Below, one piece after another: positions 23,005-32,098 of a DNA stretch of 46,376 bases. The notes under the pieces are model-generated. The model was not told where the DNA came from. It did no database searches and saw nothing but the letters and a program-made list of their open reading frames with translations. Origin of the DNA: an uncultured Bacilli bacterium (GTDB taxonomy: Bacteria; Bacillota_I; Bacilli_A; RF39; UBA660); NCBI GenBank assembly GCA_934088535.1, contig CAKOJC010000004.1, positions 1 to 46,376 on the forward strand, in the 5' to 3' direction. The number at the start of each line of letters is the position of its first letter. Positions within the stretch are counted from its first letter, which is position 1. The position numbers were made by a program, and so were the translations under genes.

Positions 23005-24453
23005 TTATTTTATATAATTTGCATATTGTTTTAAGGTTGTTTGTCTACTTATTCTTACTCTTGGTAATTTATATTTATTTGCTCCTTTTTTGACTCTTCC
23101 TGAATTAATAGTAAATGCTAAGTCAAAATTCGTATCTTTTAATGCTTTTATAAAATCATTGCTATAGTGCCCGAATGGATATGCAAATATTTTAGGATTG
23201 TTTTTAAGTTTATCTTTTGTTACTTGTAAATCGTTTTTAATTTCTTTATATGTTTTACACATTGCTGCGCCATCCCATTTATTTTTACTACAACTTCTAA
23301 CGTGTAATGAATCAGTGTGTGATTCCATATCAAGTAAATCTTTATTCATATATTCTTTCCATAATGTTTTATTAGTTATAACAAATGATGTGATTGGAAC
23401 TTTATATTTAAGTGTAATAGGATAGGCTATTTCATAGAAGGATGCGACACCATCATCATCTGTTAATATTACACTTTTTTCAGGTAAATCAATTTTTTTA
23501 TCAATATAATCATTTAATTCTTTCCAAGTAGGGAAGTAGTAGTTATTATCTACTAAATATTTTATTTGACTTTCAAAATTTGTTTTAGATATATAATTAT
23601 GATTATTTGGTTTTGAAGTAATATCTTCGTTTTTAGTGTCATCGTAGAACCAATGATACATTAATACTGGGATGCCTTTTGTATTCTTTTTTTGTACGTT
23701 TACTGTTGTTTCTAATATTGTTTCGTTGTTTGAAGAATCTTTAACTTTATATGTAACTTTATAGATTCCGGCTTTTTTGTTATCTACTGATCCAGTAACT
23801 TCGACTTTATCTGTGATATCTCCATCAAAGTTATCAATTGCTTTAAAATCGTTAATGTTTATATTATCATTTAGTATTAAATAACTATTTATATTTCTAT
23901 TTAATGTAATTACTGGTGTTTCAATATCTTTAACTTCTACAGTTCTTTCTACTTGTGTTTCATTATTCGAAGAATCTTTAACTTTATAAATTATTTTATA
24001 TTTTCCTATTTTAGTATTATTTATATTATTATTGATTTCTACGTTTTCAGTTAAATCGCCATCATAATTATCTATTGCTTTATAACCATCTTCTTTGTAA
24101 TCTTCTTTATAGTTTATTATTTTTGTTTTTTCACCATTTAATGTTATTACTGGATTTTCCTTATCAATTACATGAACTTTTACAATTTTCTTTTTATTGA
24201 TGGCTATTTTTTCGTGTGATTTATAAGTTACCTCATAGTTTCCAAGTTTATTTATATCAATATTTTCATTGATATCTAAATCTACTTTTTTACCCCTTAG
24301 TGTTCCTTTTACTTCTTTGAAATTATATTCTTCATTTATATTTAATGTTATATCTTTTGTATTTATTTTGACTATAAATAGGTAATTAAAAATAATGGTT
24401 AATACTGTAATTGACAAAATAATTGAAATTATAATGATAATTTTCTTTTTCAT
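23005..24453 (-). CDS. Membrane-anchored polysaccharide deacetylase with DUF5011 Ig-like domains
   Basis: 482 residues. An N-terminal anchor helix (about 5-27) is followed by a divergent first Ig-like segment (about 30-95) and two clear DUF5011-type repeats (PVITLNGEKT and PVITLNRNIN at their starts, each with AIDNYDGDLT or AIDNFDGDIT and VTYKVKDSSNNET-like ends). The NodB catalytic domain (about 265-482) shows GIPVLMYHWF, ILTDDDGVASF (normally TFDDG; both Asp kept), the zinc motif ESHTDSLH and FAYPFGHYS. It probably deacetylates peptidoglycan or another wall polymer from the outer face. Confidence 0.88.
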   Translation of the reverse strand: MKKKIIIIISIILSITVLTIIFNYLFIVKINTKDITLNINEEYNFKEVKGTLRGKKVDLDINENIDINKLGNYEVTYKSHEKIAINKKKIVKVHVIDKENPVITLNGEKTKIINYKEDYKEDGYKAIDNYDGDLTENVEINNNINNTKIGKYKIIYKVKDSSNNETQVERTVEVKDIETPVITLNRNINSYLILNDNININDFKAIDNFDGDITDKVEVTGSVDNKKAGIYKVTYKVKDSSNNETILETTVNVQKKNTKGIPVLMYHWFYDDTKNEDITSKPNNHNYISKTNFESQIKYLVDNNYYFPTWKELNDYIDKKIDLPEKSVILTDDDGVASFYEIAYPITLKYKVPITSFVITNKTLWKEYMNKDLLDMESHTDSLHVRSCSKNKWDGAAMCKTYKEIKNDLQVTKDKLKNNPKIFAYPFGHYSNDFIKALKDTNFDLAFTINSGRVKKGANKYKLPRVRISRQTTLKQYANYIK

Positions 24454-24500
24454 AATGCACTCCTACAAAACATTATACATTTAATATTTATTATTTCAAT

Positions 24501-24527
24501 AAAAAAAGCATTGATTTAACAATGCCT
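24501..24527 (-). terminator. Terminator after prsA
   Basis: Minus strand: GCATTG and CAATGC around a 6-nt loop, then TTTTTTT. Confidence 0.82.
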
Positions 24528-24534
24528 TTATGTA

Positions 24535-25530
24535 TTAATTTGAACTGCTTGTTGAAGCTGTTGCTTGATTTTCTTGTTGTTGAATTAATTTTTCAAATGC
24601 TTTTTCAAGTTCTGCGTCTTCAAATTTCATGTTATTTTTTTCTCTTAATGCTTTTAATGCTTTAATTGAGTAACCAGTTTCATTTGCTTTTTCTTTTCCA
24701 ATAGTTGTTCTAATTTTTTTAGTTAAGTCATCATTAAGTTCTGGTTTATCTTCTTGACTAGTTCTATATACTATGTGATAACCATAACTTGATTTAACTG
24801 GTGAAGTAGAGTAACTACCATCTTTTAAATTCTTTAATGCTTCAAATACTTCATTAGCATAATCTCCAGTATTTATCTTACCAAGAGAACCGCCTTTGTC
24901 TGCAGTAGTTGAGTCTTTTGAGTATTCTTTTGCTAACTTTGAGAAGTCTTCGCCATTTTTAAGTTTGTCAATTACTTCTTTAGCTTTGTCATAAGCTTTT
25001 TGTTCAGCTTCTTTCTTTTCTTTTTCTGTTGCATCTTCTTTACTATCTACTGTAATAAGAATATGACTTGCTTCGATGTCTCCAACAACTTCTTCATCAT
25101 AATATTGATTAATTTGTTTTTCGGTTACTTCTTCTTCAGCATAATCTTGAACCCATAGATTTCTTTTATAACTTAATGAAAGATAATCTCTAAATTCAGA
25201 TTCACTTGAAACTCCATAATAATATTGTAAATATAATTCGAAGTCTGCATTTAATTTCTCAGCTGCTTCTTTAGTTGATTTAACTGCTTGATTTACATAT
25301 GATTTTTCTGTAGAATCAGTTTCATATTTTTCATTTAATAGTTTAGTATCTATTAAATTCATTAATTTTTCTGCTCCATATGCTTCTTTTAAACTTTGAT
25401 AAAGTTCTTCTGAACTAATTCCTCCTTCATTAAATGTCACAACTGCAGTTTTACCATTTGTTAGTTTTACACCATTGCAACCAGCAAGTAGGAATACACA
25501 TGCAAGAACTAAAAATATTTTTTTCTTCAT
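24535..25530 (-). CDS. prsA: PrsA-type foldase lipoprotein (peptidylprolyl isomerase)
   Basis: 331 residues. A signal peptide ends in the lipobox LLAGC (Cys18). N- and C-terminal chaperone segments flank a parvulin domain, recognisable from ASHILITVDSKEDAT, FSKLAKEYSKDSTTADKGG and VKSSYGYHIVYR. PrsA folds exported proteins at the membrane-wall interface. The C-terminus is Gln/Ser-rich. The upstream GGAGG is about 12 nt from the ATG. Its clients may include the many exported proteins encoded nearby. Confidence 0.92.
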   Translation of the reverse strand: MKKKIFLVLACVFLLAGCNGVKLTNGKTAVVTFNEGGISSEELYQSLKEAYGAEKLMNLIDTKLLNEKYETDSTEKSYVNQAVKSTKEAAEKLNADFELYLQYYYGVSSESEFRDYLSLSYKRNLWVQDYAEEEVTEKQINQYYDEEVVGDIEASHILITVDSKEDATEKEKKEAEQKAYDKAKEVIDKLKNGEDFSKLAKEYSKDSTTADKGGSLGKINTGDYANEVFEALKNLKDGSYSTSPVKSSYGYHIVYRTSQEDKPELNDDLTKKIRTTIGKEKANETGYSIKALKALREKNNMKFEDAELEKAFEKLIQQQENQATASTSSSN

Positions 25531-25602
25531 ATTTTTCTTATTATCCTCCTAACTCTTATTATGATAGCAAAAACTATACTAAAATACAAGTAATTATCAT
25601 AC

Positions 25603-25629
25603 ACAAAAACCAGTAAATAACATAATATA
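25603..25629 (+). promoter_or_regulatory. SigK-like mother-cell promoter, AC-16-CATAATATA
   Basis: AC (25603-25604), a 16-nt spacer and CATAATATA (25621-25629) match the SigK consensus AC-N16-CATANNNTA and precede the YjcZ-like genes. The motif is AT-rich, so chance is not excluded. Confidence 0.45.
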
Positions 25630-25661
25630 AGAGTGTAAAGATAAAAAAGGAGGAATGTTTT

Positions 25662-25772
25662 ATGAATACAGGATGCGGATGTGGATGTGGTAGAGGTAAT
25701 GGTATTTCAGGAGCAGCATTTGCTTTAGTATTATTTATTCTATTAGTAATCATATTAGGTGCTTTTATCTAG
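25662..25772 (+). CDS. yjcZ: YjcZ-family sporulation peptide
   Basis: 36 residues, preceded by AAGGAGG. It starts MNTGCGCGCGRGNGI, a Gly/Cys-rich head, followed by a single hydrophobic helix ALVLFILLVIILGAFI, the defining form of YjcZ-family peptides, small membrane peptides associated with spores. A second peptide of the same type follows 18 nt later. The SigK-like promoter upstream would place expression in the late mother cell. Too short for most gene finders. Confidence 0.8.
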   Translation: MNTGCGCGCGRGNGISGAAFALVLFILLVIILGAFI

Positions 25773-25790
25773 TATAAGGAGGTGAACAGA

Positions 25791-25886
25791 ATGGGTTGTT
25801 GTAATAATCAATCTAATATATTCTTTATAATTTTAATTTTATTCATCCTTTTAGCTATTATATTTGGTACTTGCACAGGATGGTAA
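25791..25886 (+). CDS. Second YjcZ-like small membrane peptide
   Basis: 31 residues with a near-perfect AAGGAGGTGA 5 nt before the ATG. It has a Cys-containing head (MGCCNNQSN) and the hydrophobic helix IFFIILILFILLAIIFG, ending TCTGW. Tandem duplication or divergence from the preceding YjcZ peptide is likely: same head-helix design, same strand, shared terminator. Confidence 0.75.
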   Translation: MGCCNNQSNIFFIILILFILLAIIFGTCTGW

Positions 25887-25891
25887 TTAAG

Positions 25892-25912
25892 AAGAGGGAA
25901 ACCTCTTTTTAT
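25892..25912 (+). terminator. Rho-independent terminator
   Basis: AAGAGG (25892-25897), GAAA loop, CCTCTT (25902-25907) and T run: ends the YjcZ pair. Confidence 0.85.
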
Positions 25913-25954
25913 TTGTTTTAAAATTTTAAAAATATAATTTTTCTTTTTAAAGTG

Positions 25955-25983
25955 TTGTAAGTGTTGTAAAAAACTGTTATACT
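25955..25983 (+). promoter_or_regulatory. Sigma-A promoter, TTGTAA-17-TATACT
   Basis: TTGTAA 25955-25960, a 17-nt spacer and TATACT 25978-25983 preceded by TGT. The -35 lies in a tandem GTGTTGTAA repeat. Confidence 0.72.
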
Positions 25984-26008
25984 TAAATAGATAATAAGGG
26001 TGAATAGG

Positions 26009-27742
26009 ATGAAAAAACTTTGTAAATTATTAATGTTAATTATTATGTTTTTTCCTTTTATAGTTTTGGCTAGTGTGAAAGTTAATTATGCAGATGCTAC
26101 TTATGGAGCTAATAATTATATAACCAATTTTAAAAATTACAGATGGTATATTGATTTTAAGCATGCTAATAGGTATGTATATAATGGTTATAGTTTTAGT
26201 TCTTTAGATGGTTTTGAAACTGGCGGACTTATAAATAAAAGTGAGTATGAGATTTCTATTGATAGGTTTAAAACTTATCTAAAAAGTCCTAGAGCATATT
26301 GGACAATTACTTCTCATGATTCAAATTATTATAGTATAGAGAATGGACAGTTCAATTTATTTAATAGATATATAAGTAGTTCTGGTGTTAGACCAACTGA
26401 ATATGTAGTTAGTAAAACTGAGGTATCTGGACAAGGAAGCTATGCTGATCCTTGGGTGTTTGTAAAACCTAATTTTTATGTTGATATTGAGTATATGGAT
26501 TCTGAAATTATTAGAAGACAAGGGGATGAAGAATTAAAACTTGAGGGTGTTGCTCAATATGGTGATGAAATAATTTATAAGTTTAAATTTAAAAATAATG
26601 GATCTAATGATTCTAAAGTTAATGTTCGTGAAGTTGCTATGGTTGATGATCTTGATAAAAAGATAGCATTGTTACCTGAAACTGCAGTTATAAAAGTTGG
26701 TGGTAAAACTTATACTTTAGAGGAAGCTAAGGCTGCTATAAGTGGTTTATTAAGTAAGAATGGTTGTAATTTTACTTTAAAACCTGGTGAAATTATTGAA
26801 CTTGAATTTGCTGTTAAGGTAATTGGTAATGCGGGAGATACTATTAGTAATCAAATTGTTTATACAATGGATGGTGTTGAAGCAGAACCTAGTGCTAAAA
26901 ATACTATTGCTATAGAAAAGACTGTTCAATATAATGAGATTGCTGAAATAGGTGCAAATGTTGTAATTTCTTTGGATAATTCTACAAGTTTAACTACTAG
27001 TCAATTAAATATATCTAAAGAGGCTGCGATTAATTTTGCACAAATTATAATTGGAGAAAGTTCAAATACAAATAATAGACTTTGTGTTGTTATTATGAAC
27101 TCTGGAAGTGAGTGTTTTGAAGGAACAGGTTCTACTGCTTTAGCGGCTGCAACTACTTATATAAATTCTATGAGATCTACTGGTGCTACACCTTATGATA
27201 CTGCTTTAAGTGCTTCATTAACTCGCTTAAATAAAATGAAAACTGATAATCCTTTGAATAAAAATTATTTAGTTTTTTTAAGTGATGGATATCCTAATGG
27301 TGGTGCATATGCAACGTATGAGAGTGATATTAAAGAGTTCGCTGAAATATATACAATAGGTTTTATAAATCATATTGCTGTACTTGAAAATTTATGTACA
27401 CAATCTACTGATAAATTGTTTAGTGGTGGTCCATATTATTTTAATGCTAATACTGATGATCTATCTGATGTATTTGAGAGTATAGCAAGGAAAATAAGTG
27501 AAAAATCAAAGATTACCACTAGGGGTGTACTTGCCGTTTCAAGAAATTTAGATAAGAATAAAAATATAACTATTCAAGTAAAAGATAAAAATGATAATGT
27601 AAAATATACTAAGACAATTGCTTATCAAGATGCACTTGATCAAAGTTATATTATTAATAAAGGTAATAGATATGAAATAAATATTAAATTATTTGATGCT
27701 GAAGATAAAATAACTGTTACATATTATTTAGAGAAGAATTAA
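26009..27742 (+). CDS. Secreted von Willebrand factor A domain protein
   Basis: 577 residues from ATG 26009 (AAGGGTGA 5 nt upstream). MKKLCKLLMLIIMFFPFIVLA is a signal peptide. About 150-310 is a DUF11-like beta domain (KFKFKNNGSNDSKVNVREVA, LKPGEIIELEFAVKV). A vWA domain follows (about 315-490) with an intact MIDAS: DNSTS, the Thr in STGATPYDTAL and the Asp in LSDGYPNGG. A beta-rich tail ends the protein. No sortase motif or second anchor is seen. vWA/DUF11 proteins of this layout are surface adhesins or pilin-like subunits; ligand unknown. Confidence 0.85.
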   Translation: MKKLCKLLMLIIMFFPFIVLASVKVNYADATYGANNYITNFKNYRWYIDFKHANRYVYNGYSFSSLDGFETGGLINKSEYEISIDRFKTYLKSPRAYWTITSHDSNYYSIENGQFNLFNRYISSSGVRPTEYVVSKTEVSGQGSYADPWVFVKPNFYVDIEYMDSEIIRRQGDEELKLEGVAQYGDEIIYKFKFKNNGSNDSKVNVREVAMVDDLDKKIALLPETAVIKVGGKTYTLEEAKAAISGLLSKNGCNFTLKPGEIIELEFAVKVIGNAGDTISNQIVYTMDGVEAEPSAKNTIAIEKTVQYNEIAEIGANVVISLDNSTSLTTSQLNISKEAAINFAQIIIGESSNTNNRLCVVIMNSGSECFEGTGSTALAAATTYINSMRSTGATPYDTALSASLTRLNKMKTDNPLNKNYLVFLSDGYPNGGAYATYESDIKEFAEIYTIGFINHIAVLENLCTQSTDKLFSGGPYYFNANTDDLSDVFESIARKISEKSKITTRGVLAVSRNLDKNKNITIQVKDKNDNVKYTKTIAYQDALDQSYIINKGNRYEINIKLFDAEDKITVTYYLEKN

Positions 27743-27806
27743 TTATTTTTCTCTTTTTATTTTGATAAAATAATGTTATTATATTAAATAAGGAAGAGGT
27801 GTTACT

Positions 27807-29102
27807 ATGATAGACATTAAACTAATTAGAGAAAATAGAGAATTAGTAAAAGAAAACATTAAAAAGAAATTTCAGGATGAGAAGCTATCGTTAGTAGATG
27901 ACGTTTATAATTATGATATTGAATATAGAGAATGCAAATCTAAAGGTGATTTACTAAGAAGCGAAAAAAATAAATTAAGTGCTTCTATTGGTGAATTAAT
28001 GCGCGATAAGAAAATTGATGAAGCAAATCAAATTAAAGCTAAAGTTAATGAAATGAGTAAGGAAATAGAAACCCTTGAAAAAAGAGAAGAAGAACTTGAA
28101 GCATTAATTAAAACTGATATGATGGCTATTCCGAATATTATTGCTCCTGATGTACCAATTGGAGAAGATGATAGCAAGAATGTTGAAGAAAAGAGATTTG
28201 GTGAACCAAAGGTTCCAAGTTATGAAATTCCATATCATTCTGATATAATGGCTACATTTAATGGACTTGATAAAGATGCTGCTGGTAGAGTAAGTGGTAA
28301 TGGATTTTATTATTTAATGGGTGATATCGCTAGACTTCATTCTGCTGTACTTGCATATGCACGTGATTTTATGATTGATAAAGGATTTACATATTGTATT
28401 CCTCCTTATATGATTCATAGTGCTGCTGTAGATGGCGTTATGTCATTTGCTGAAAAAGAAAATATGATGTATAAAATAGAGGGTGAAGACTTATATCTTA
28501 TAGGTACTAGTGAACACTCTATGATTGCTAAATTTCAAGGTCAAATCTTAAAAGAAAGTGATTTACCAATTACTATGACTTCATATTCTCCATGTTTTAG
28601 AAAAGAAGTTGGTGCTCATGGAATAGAAGAAAGAGGAGTATATAGAATTCATCAATTCGAAAAACAAGAGATGATAGTTGTATGTAAGCCTGAAGATAGT
28701 GAAAAATGGTATGATAAGATGTGGAACTATTCAGTAGAATTATTTAGAACACTTGATATACCTGTTAGAAAACTAGTATGTTGTTCAGGAGATTTAGCAG
28801 ATTTAAAATATAGATCTTGTGATATTGAAGCATGGAGTCCAAGACAACAAAAATACTTTGAAGTATGTTCTTGCTCTAACTTAACTGATGCTCAAGCACG
28901 TAGGCTTCAAATTAGATATAAAAAAGAAAATGGAGAAAAAGAATTTGCTCATACTCTTAATAATACAGTTATTGCTCCACCTAGAATGTTAATAGCATTT
29001 TTGGAAAATAATTATAATGAAGATGGTAGTGTAAATATACCAGAAGTATTAAGACCATATATGGGTGGTAAAGAAAAACTTATTCCAATAAAAAATAATT
29101 AG
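27807..29102 (+). CDS. serS: Seryl-tRNA synthetase
   Basis: 431 residues, standard length. An N-terminal coiled-coil arm (about 30-100, KSKGDLLRSEKNKLS, EIETLEKREEELEALI) contacts the long variable arm of tRNA-Ser. The class II catalytic core shows LIGTSEHSMIAKF, motif 2 CFRKEVGAHGIEERGVYRIHQF and motif 3 in NTVIAPPRMLIAFLENN. It charges tRNA-Ser with serine. Only 64 nt separate it from the upstream gene, so no T-box leader is present. Confidence 0.98.
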   Translation: MIDIKLIRENRELVKENIKKKFQDEKLSLVDDVYNYDIEYRECKSKGDLLRSEKNKLSASIGELMRDKKIDEANQIKAKVNEMSKEIETLEKREEELEALIKTDMMAIPNIIAPDVPIGEDDSKNVEEKRFGEPKVPSYEIPYHSDIMATFNGLDKDAAGRVSGNGFYYLMGDIARLHSAVLAYARDFMIDKGFTYCIPPYMIHSAAVDGVMSFAEKENMMYKIEGEDLYLIGTSEHSMIAKFQGQILKESDLPITMTSYSPCFRKEVGAHGIEERGVYRIHQFEKQEMIVVCKPEDSEKWYDKMWNYSVELFRTLDIPVRKLVCCSGDLADLKYRSCDIEAWSPRQQKYFEVCSCSNLTDAQARRLQIRYKKENGEKEFAHTLNNTVIAPPRMLIAFLENNYNEDGSVNIPEVLRPYMGGKEKLIPIKNN

Positions 29103-29128
29103 ATACATTGAAAAGTGTATCTTTTTTT
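29101..29128 (+). terminator. Terminator after serS
   Basis: AGATACA (29101-29107) and TGTATCT (29116-29122) with an 8-nt loop and seven T. Confidence 0.87.
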
Positions 29129-29149
29129 GTATGCAAAGAATTTTTAATA

Positions 29150-29158
29150 TGATATAAT
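29150..29158 (+). promoter_or_regulatory. Extended -10 promoter of the four-gene membrane operon
   Basis: TGATATAAT upstream of the gene at 29186. No second terminator is seen until 35221. Confidence 0.6.
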
Positions 29159-29185
29159 ATTTTGAGAATAGAGGTGTGTTAGAAA

Positions 29186-30397
29186 GTGAAGTATTGTGAT
29201 AAATGTGGAAATCCAATTGAGTCAAATGAAAGTAATTGTAGTAAGTGTGGAAACTCTTTAGTACAAAACAATAATATAAATAATAATAACAATACAAATT
29301 TTAACAAAACACCAATTACTCATAAAACTTTATCTCAAGAACAACAAAATATAATTATAGGATTATTTGTTGGACTTTCTATATTGAGTTCTATTTTTAT
29401 GTGTACATATGCTTATAAGAGTTTGAGTGGAACTATTTATATATCAGATACTCCTAGAGAGTCTGGAACTGTTGTTTCTGACACCAATACAACTAGTAAT
29501 AATATCCCTAAAAAGGGAAAGTATCAAACAGCTATTATCTCTGATAATATTTATAAAGGAGTTACAATTTCAAGTAAAGAAGATGGGTATCAATTAATTA
29601 CTAAAGATTCTGTAAGTCAAAAAGATAATTGTCCTAAAGAAATATTATCAATTGAAAATACATTTATAAGTAAATATAAAATGACTGCAGTTAATCTATG
29701 TGAAATTAGTGTTGATTTTTCAAAAGAAATAATGAATGTATTTGACAAAGTATATAAAGATTTTCCACAGTTAGAAAAATATCTAACTAATCTTACTATA
29801 ACTAATGATTCTGATAATTCTGGATTTATAGCTGCTTTTCAACCATTTTTTGCGTTTGCTGATAATAATGGGAATTATCCTGTTATAGCTAAAACTTCTG
29901 TGTTATTAAATTCTAAATATTTTTTAAATGAGGAATCTTTGAAAAGTTCGATGATTGCTTCTTCAAAGGCAGGACATTTTCCACCAAATGCAACACGTTC
30001 TTCTAGTATAGCTCATGAGTTAGGACATTATATTTCATTTGTAACTATGATGTCATCACATTCATATGATTCTGTTTATTATACTGATAGTGTTGATAGA
30101 CAGAATGGACTTTATGAAGTATTAATTGACTTTAGTGATGGTACTTACTCTTTAGACATTTTAAAAACAGCTTATGATAATTATAAAAATGATACTAATG
30201 ATAATATTGAGTTTGATGATTGGAGAGGTACTATTTCAAAATATGCTCTTGCTAAAGATAATAATGGAGAATATATATACGATGAAACAATAGCTGAATC
30301 ATTTCATGATATGTTTATAAATGGAGATAGTGCTAAATTAGCTAGTAAATATATTTATCAAGAATTAAAGAGTAGATTTGAAAGATTGGTGAAGTAA
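29186..30397 (+). CDS. Zinc-ribbon membrane protein with outer HExxH metallopeptidase-like domain
   Basis: 403 residues. GTG start, GAGGTG 9 nt upstream. Residues 1-25 form a zinc ribbon (Cys4/7 and Cys18/21, YCDKCGNPI, CSKCGNSL), then an Asn-rich linker and one TM helix at about 55-77. The outer domain has HELGH (277-281), a gluzincin-type zinc and catalytic motif, and a Glu in ETIAESFHDMF (about 377) as likely third ligand. Substrate unknown; a wall or surface protein is plausible. First gene of an operon with the HtrA-like, three-module and VirD4-like genes. Confidence 0.75.
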   Translation: MKYCDKCGNPIESNESNCSKCGNSLVQNNNINNNNNTNFNKTPITHKTLSQEQQNIIIGLFVGLSILSSIFMCTYAYKSLSGTIYISDTPRESGTVVSDTNTTSNNIPKKGKYQTAIISDNIYKGVTISSKEDGYQLITKDSVSQKDNCPKEILSIENTFISKYKMTAVNLCEISVDFSKEIMNVFDKVYKDFPQLEKYLTNLTITNDSDNSGFIAAFQPFFAFADNNGNYPVIAKTSVLLNSKYFLNEESLKSSMIASSKAGHFPPNATRSSSIAHELGHYISFVTMMSSHSYDSVYYTDSVDRQNGLYEVLIDFSDGTYSLDILKTAYDNYKNDTNDNIEFDDWRGTISKYALAKDNNGEYIYDETIAESFHDMFINGDSAKLASKYIYQELKSRFERLVK

Positions 30398-32098
30398 ATG
30401 AAAAAGAATAAATTAATATTATGTATATGTGCATTTACTTTATTTGTTTCAATAGTATATGCTTTAAATTTTGGCTTTAATTTTGATTTTAATTCTAGTA
30501 AATTAAATAATACTAAGAAAAATAATATCTTAAGTAATTTTGATGAATCATATAAACTATCATATAAATTAGAAAATGATTCAAGTGAAGAAAAGAAAAA
30601 AATTGAATCTCTTGTTAAAAAGACAACATATTTATTATTAGGTTACTCTAACAATAAATATGAAAGTAATGAAGAATATTATCAAAGACATCAAGATTAT
30701 TTAGATTTAGCACTTTATAATCATTATAAAAAGGAAGGTACTGAAAATAAGAATTATGCTGATATGTTTATTGATGTGTCTACTATAGCTGTTCCTAGTA
30801 TGTTTAGTAAAATGAATAGTTTAGGTCTTATTTATAATAATTATAAAGATATAAGGGTTAATATTATTAATGATTTAGTGATTACTTCTATAACATTAAC
30901 TAATGTTTCTATGAATAAAGAAGATAACACTAAATATGAATATAGTAAAATAAATAACGATGTAGTAATATATTATTATTTTGTTAAAGTAAATGATGAA
31001 TATTATCTAGCATATATTTATGGTGAAATTACTGATGAAGTAAGTGATTACTTAGAAAAACTAGAAGAAAATGAAGTCAGAAAAGTAGCTGTAACTTCTT
31101 ATATTAGTAATGCTACTAGTGTATATAAATATGATAAATTAAATAATATGCCAAAAGATAATATAGTGAATACTTATCTTAAAAATAAAGATAACATTGT
31201 ATATCTAGATGGTATTTATAATAGTAGTAGTGTTGTAAGTGCTAATGGTATTTTTATAAATGAGGGGTTAGTTTTAACTACTTGGTCATTTTTAGAAAAA
31301 GCACTTATTAATGCTCAAGATTTAACAATTAGAGATAATTATGGTGTGAATTATAAATTAGATGGTATTGTTACAATAAATATGGAATCTAATTTAGTAG
31401 TATTAAAACTTACAGATAAGAGTAAAATTCATGTTACTCTTGGAAATGATAACTATAATGTAGAAGATCCAGTATTAGTTCTTAGTAGTAAAACAGGTGC
31501 TGGATTAGTAACTCAAAAAGGAATAATTATTTCTAAAGATGGTTATATTCAAACATCTATTCCATTAAGTGAAACTGATGAAGGAAGTCCTATATTTAAT
31601 AGTAATGGTGAAGTAATAGGTCTTAATACATCTTTAATGGTTAATACTAGTGTAAGTACTGCCATAAATGTAAATGCACTTAAAGATGTACAAGATAAAT
31701 TTAATAATATAAGTTTTGATAGTATAAAAGTAATTAAATTTGATGAACTTAAGAATAAATATTATTATGTAAAATATACAGATGATAAAGTAATTGATGA
31801 TATACCAAGAACAAAATGGAATAAATATAAAAAGATTGGTGATATTGAAAATACTATTAACTTGGAATTAGTTAAAGCTAATTATAAAGATGGAATAGTA
31901 AGTTTAAGATATAAAAATAGTGTTTCTTCTTATGTGCATACTATGGATTTGATTTATTCATTTAGAAATCAACTAGTTAAAGATCGATATAAATTAACAC
32001 TTGATAGTACTTCTAAAATGATATATACAAATGATTCATATAAAGTAATTATTATGGAAGAATTCGAGTATTTAATAGTAGTGATGGTGAAATTATGA
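30398..32098 (+). CDS. Membrane-anchored HtrA-like pseudoprotease
   Basis: 566 residues, starting directly after the preceding stop with GGTGA upstream. An N-terminal anchor helix (about 5-23), a helical region and then a trypsin-like domain at about 275-415 with HtrA landmarks: GIFINEGLVLTTWSF, ESNLVVLKL, LVTQKGIIISKDGY, IQTSIPL, EGSPIFNSNGEVIGLNTS. All three catalytic positions are altered: His to Trp296, Asp to Asn332, and the Ser in GNSGGP to Glu395 (TDEGSP). It therefore probably binds rather than cleaves. A C-terminal ~140 residues are unknown. The next gene overlaps it by 4 nt (ATGA). Confidence 0.7.
   Translation: MKKNKLILCICAFTLFVSIVYALNFGFNFDFNSSKLNNTKKNNILSNFDESYKLSYKLENDSSEEKKKIESLVKKTTYLLLGYSNNKYESNEEYYQRHQDYLDLALYNHYKKEGTENKNYADMFIDVSTIAVPSMFSKMNSLGLIYNNYKDIRVNIINDLVITSITLTNVSMNKEDNTKYEYSKINNDVVIYYYFVKVNDEYYLAYIYGEITDEVSDYLEKLEENEVRKVAVTSYISNATSVYKYDKLNNMPKDNIVNTYLKNKDNIVYLDGIYNSSSVVSANGIFINEGLVLTTWSFLEKALINAQDLTIRDNYGVNYKLDGIVTINMESNLVVLKLTDKSKIHVTLGNDNYNVEDPVLVLSSKTGAGLVTQKGIIISKDGYIQTSIPLSETDEGSPIFNSNGEVIGLNTSLMVNTSVSTAINVNALKDVQDKFNNISFDSIKVIKFDELKNKYYYVKYTDDKVIDDIPRTKWNKYKKIGDIENTINLELVKANYKDGIVSLRYKNSVSSYVHTMDLIYSFRNQLVKDRYKLTLDSTSKMIYTNDSYKVIIMEEFEYLIVVMVKL

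Noticed and set aside
27743..27806. T-box riboswitch before serS
   Set aside because: Only 64 nt are available, and no T-box sequence or specifier stem is visible.
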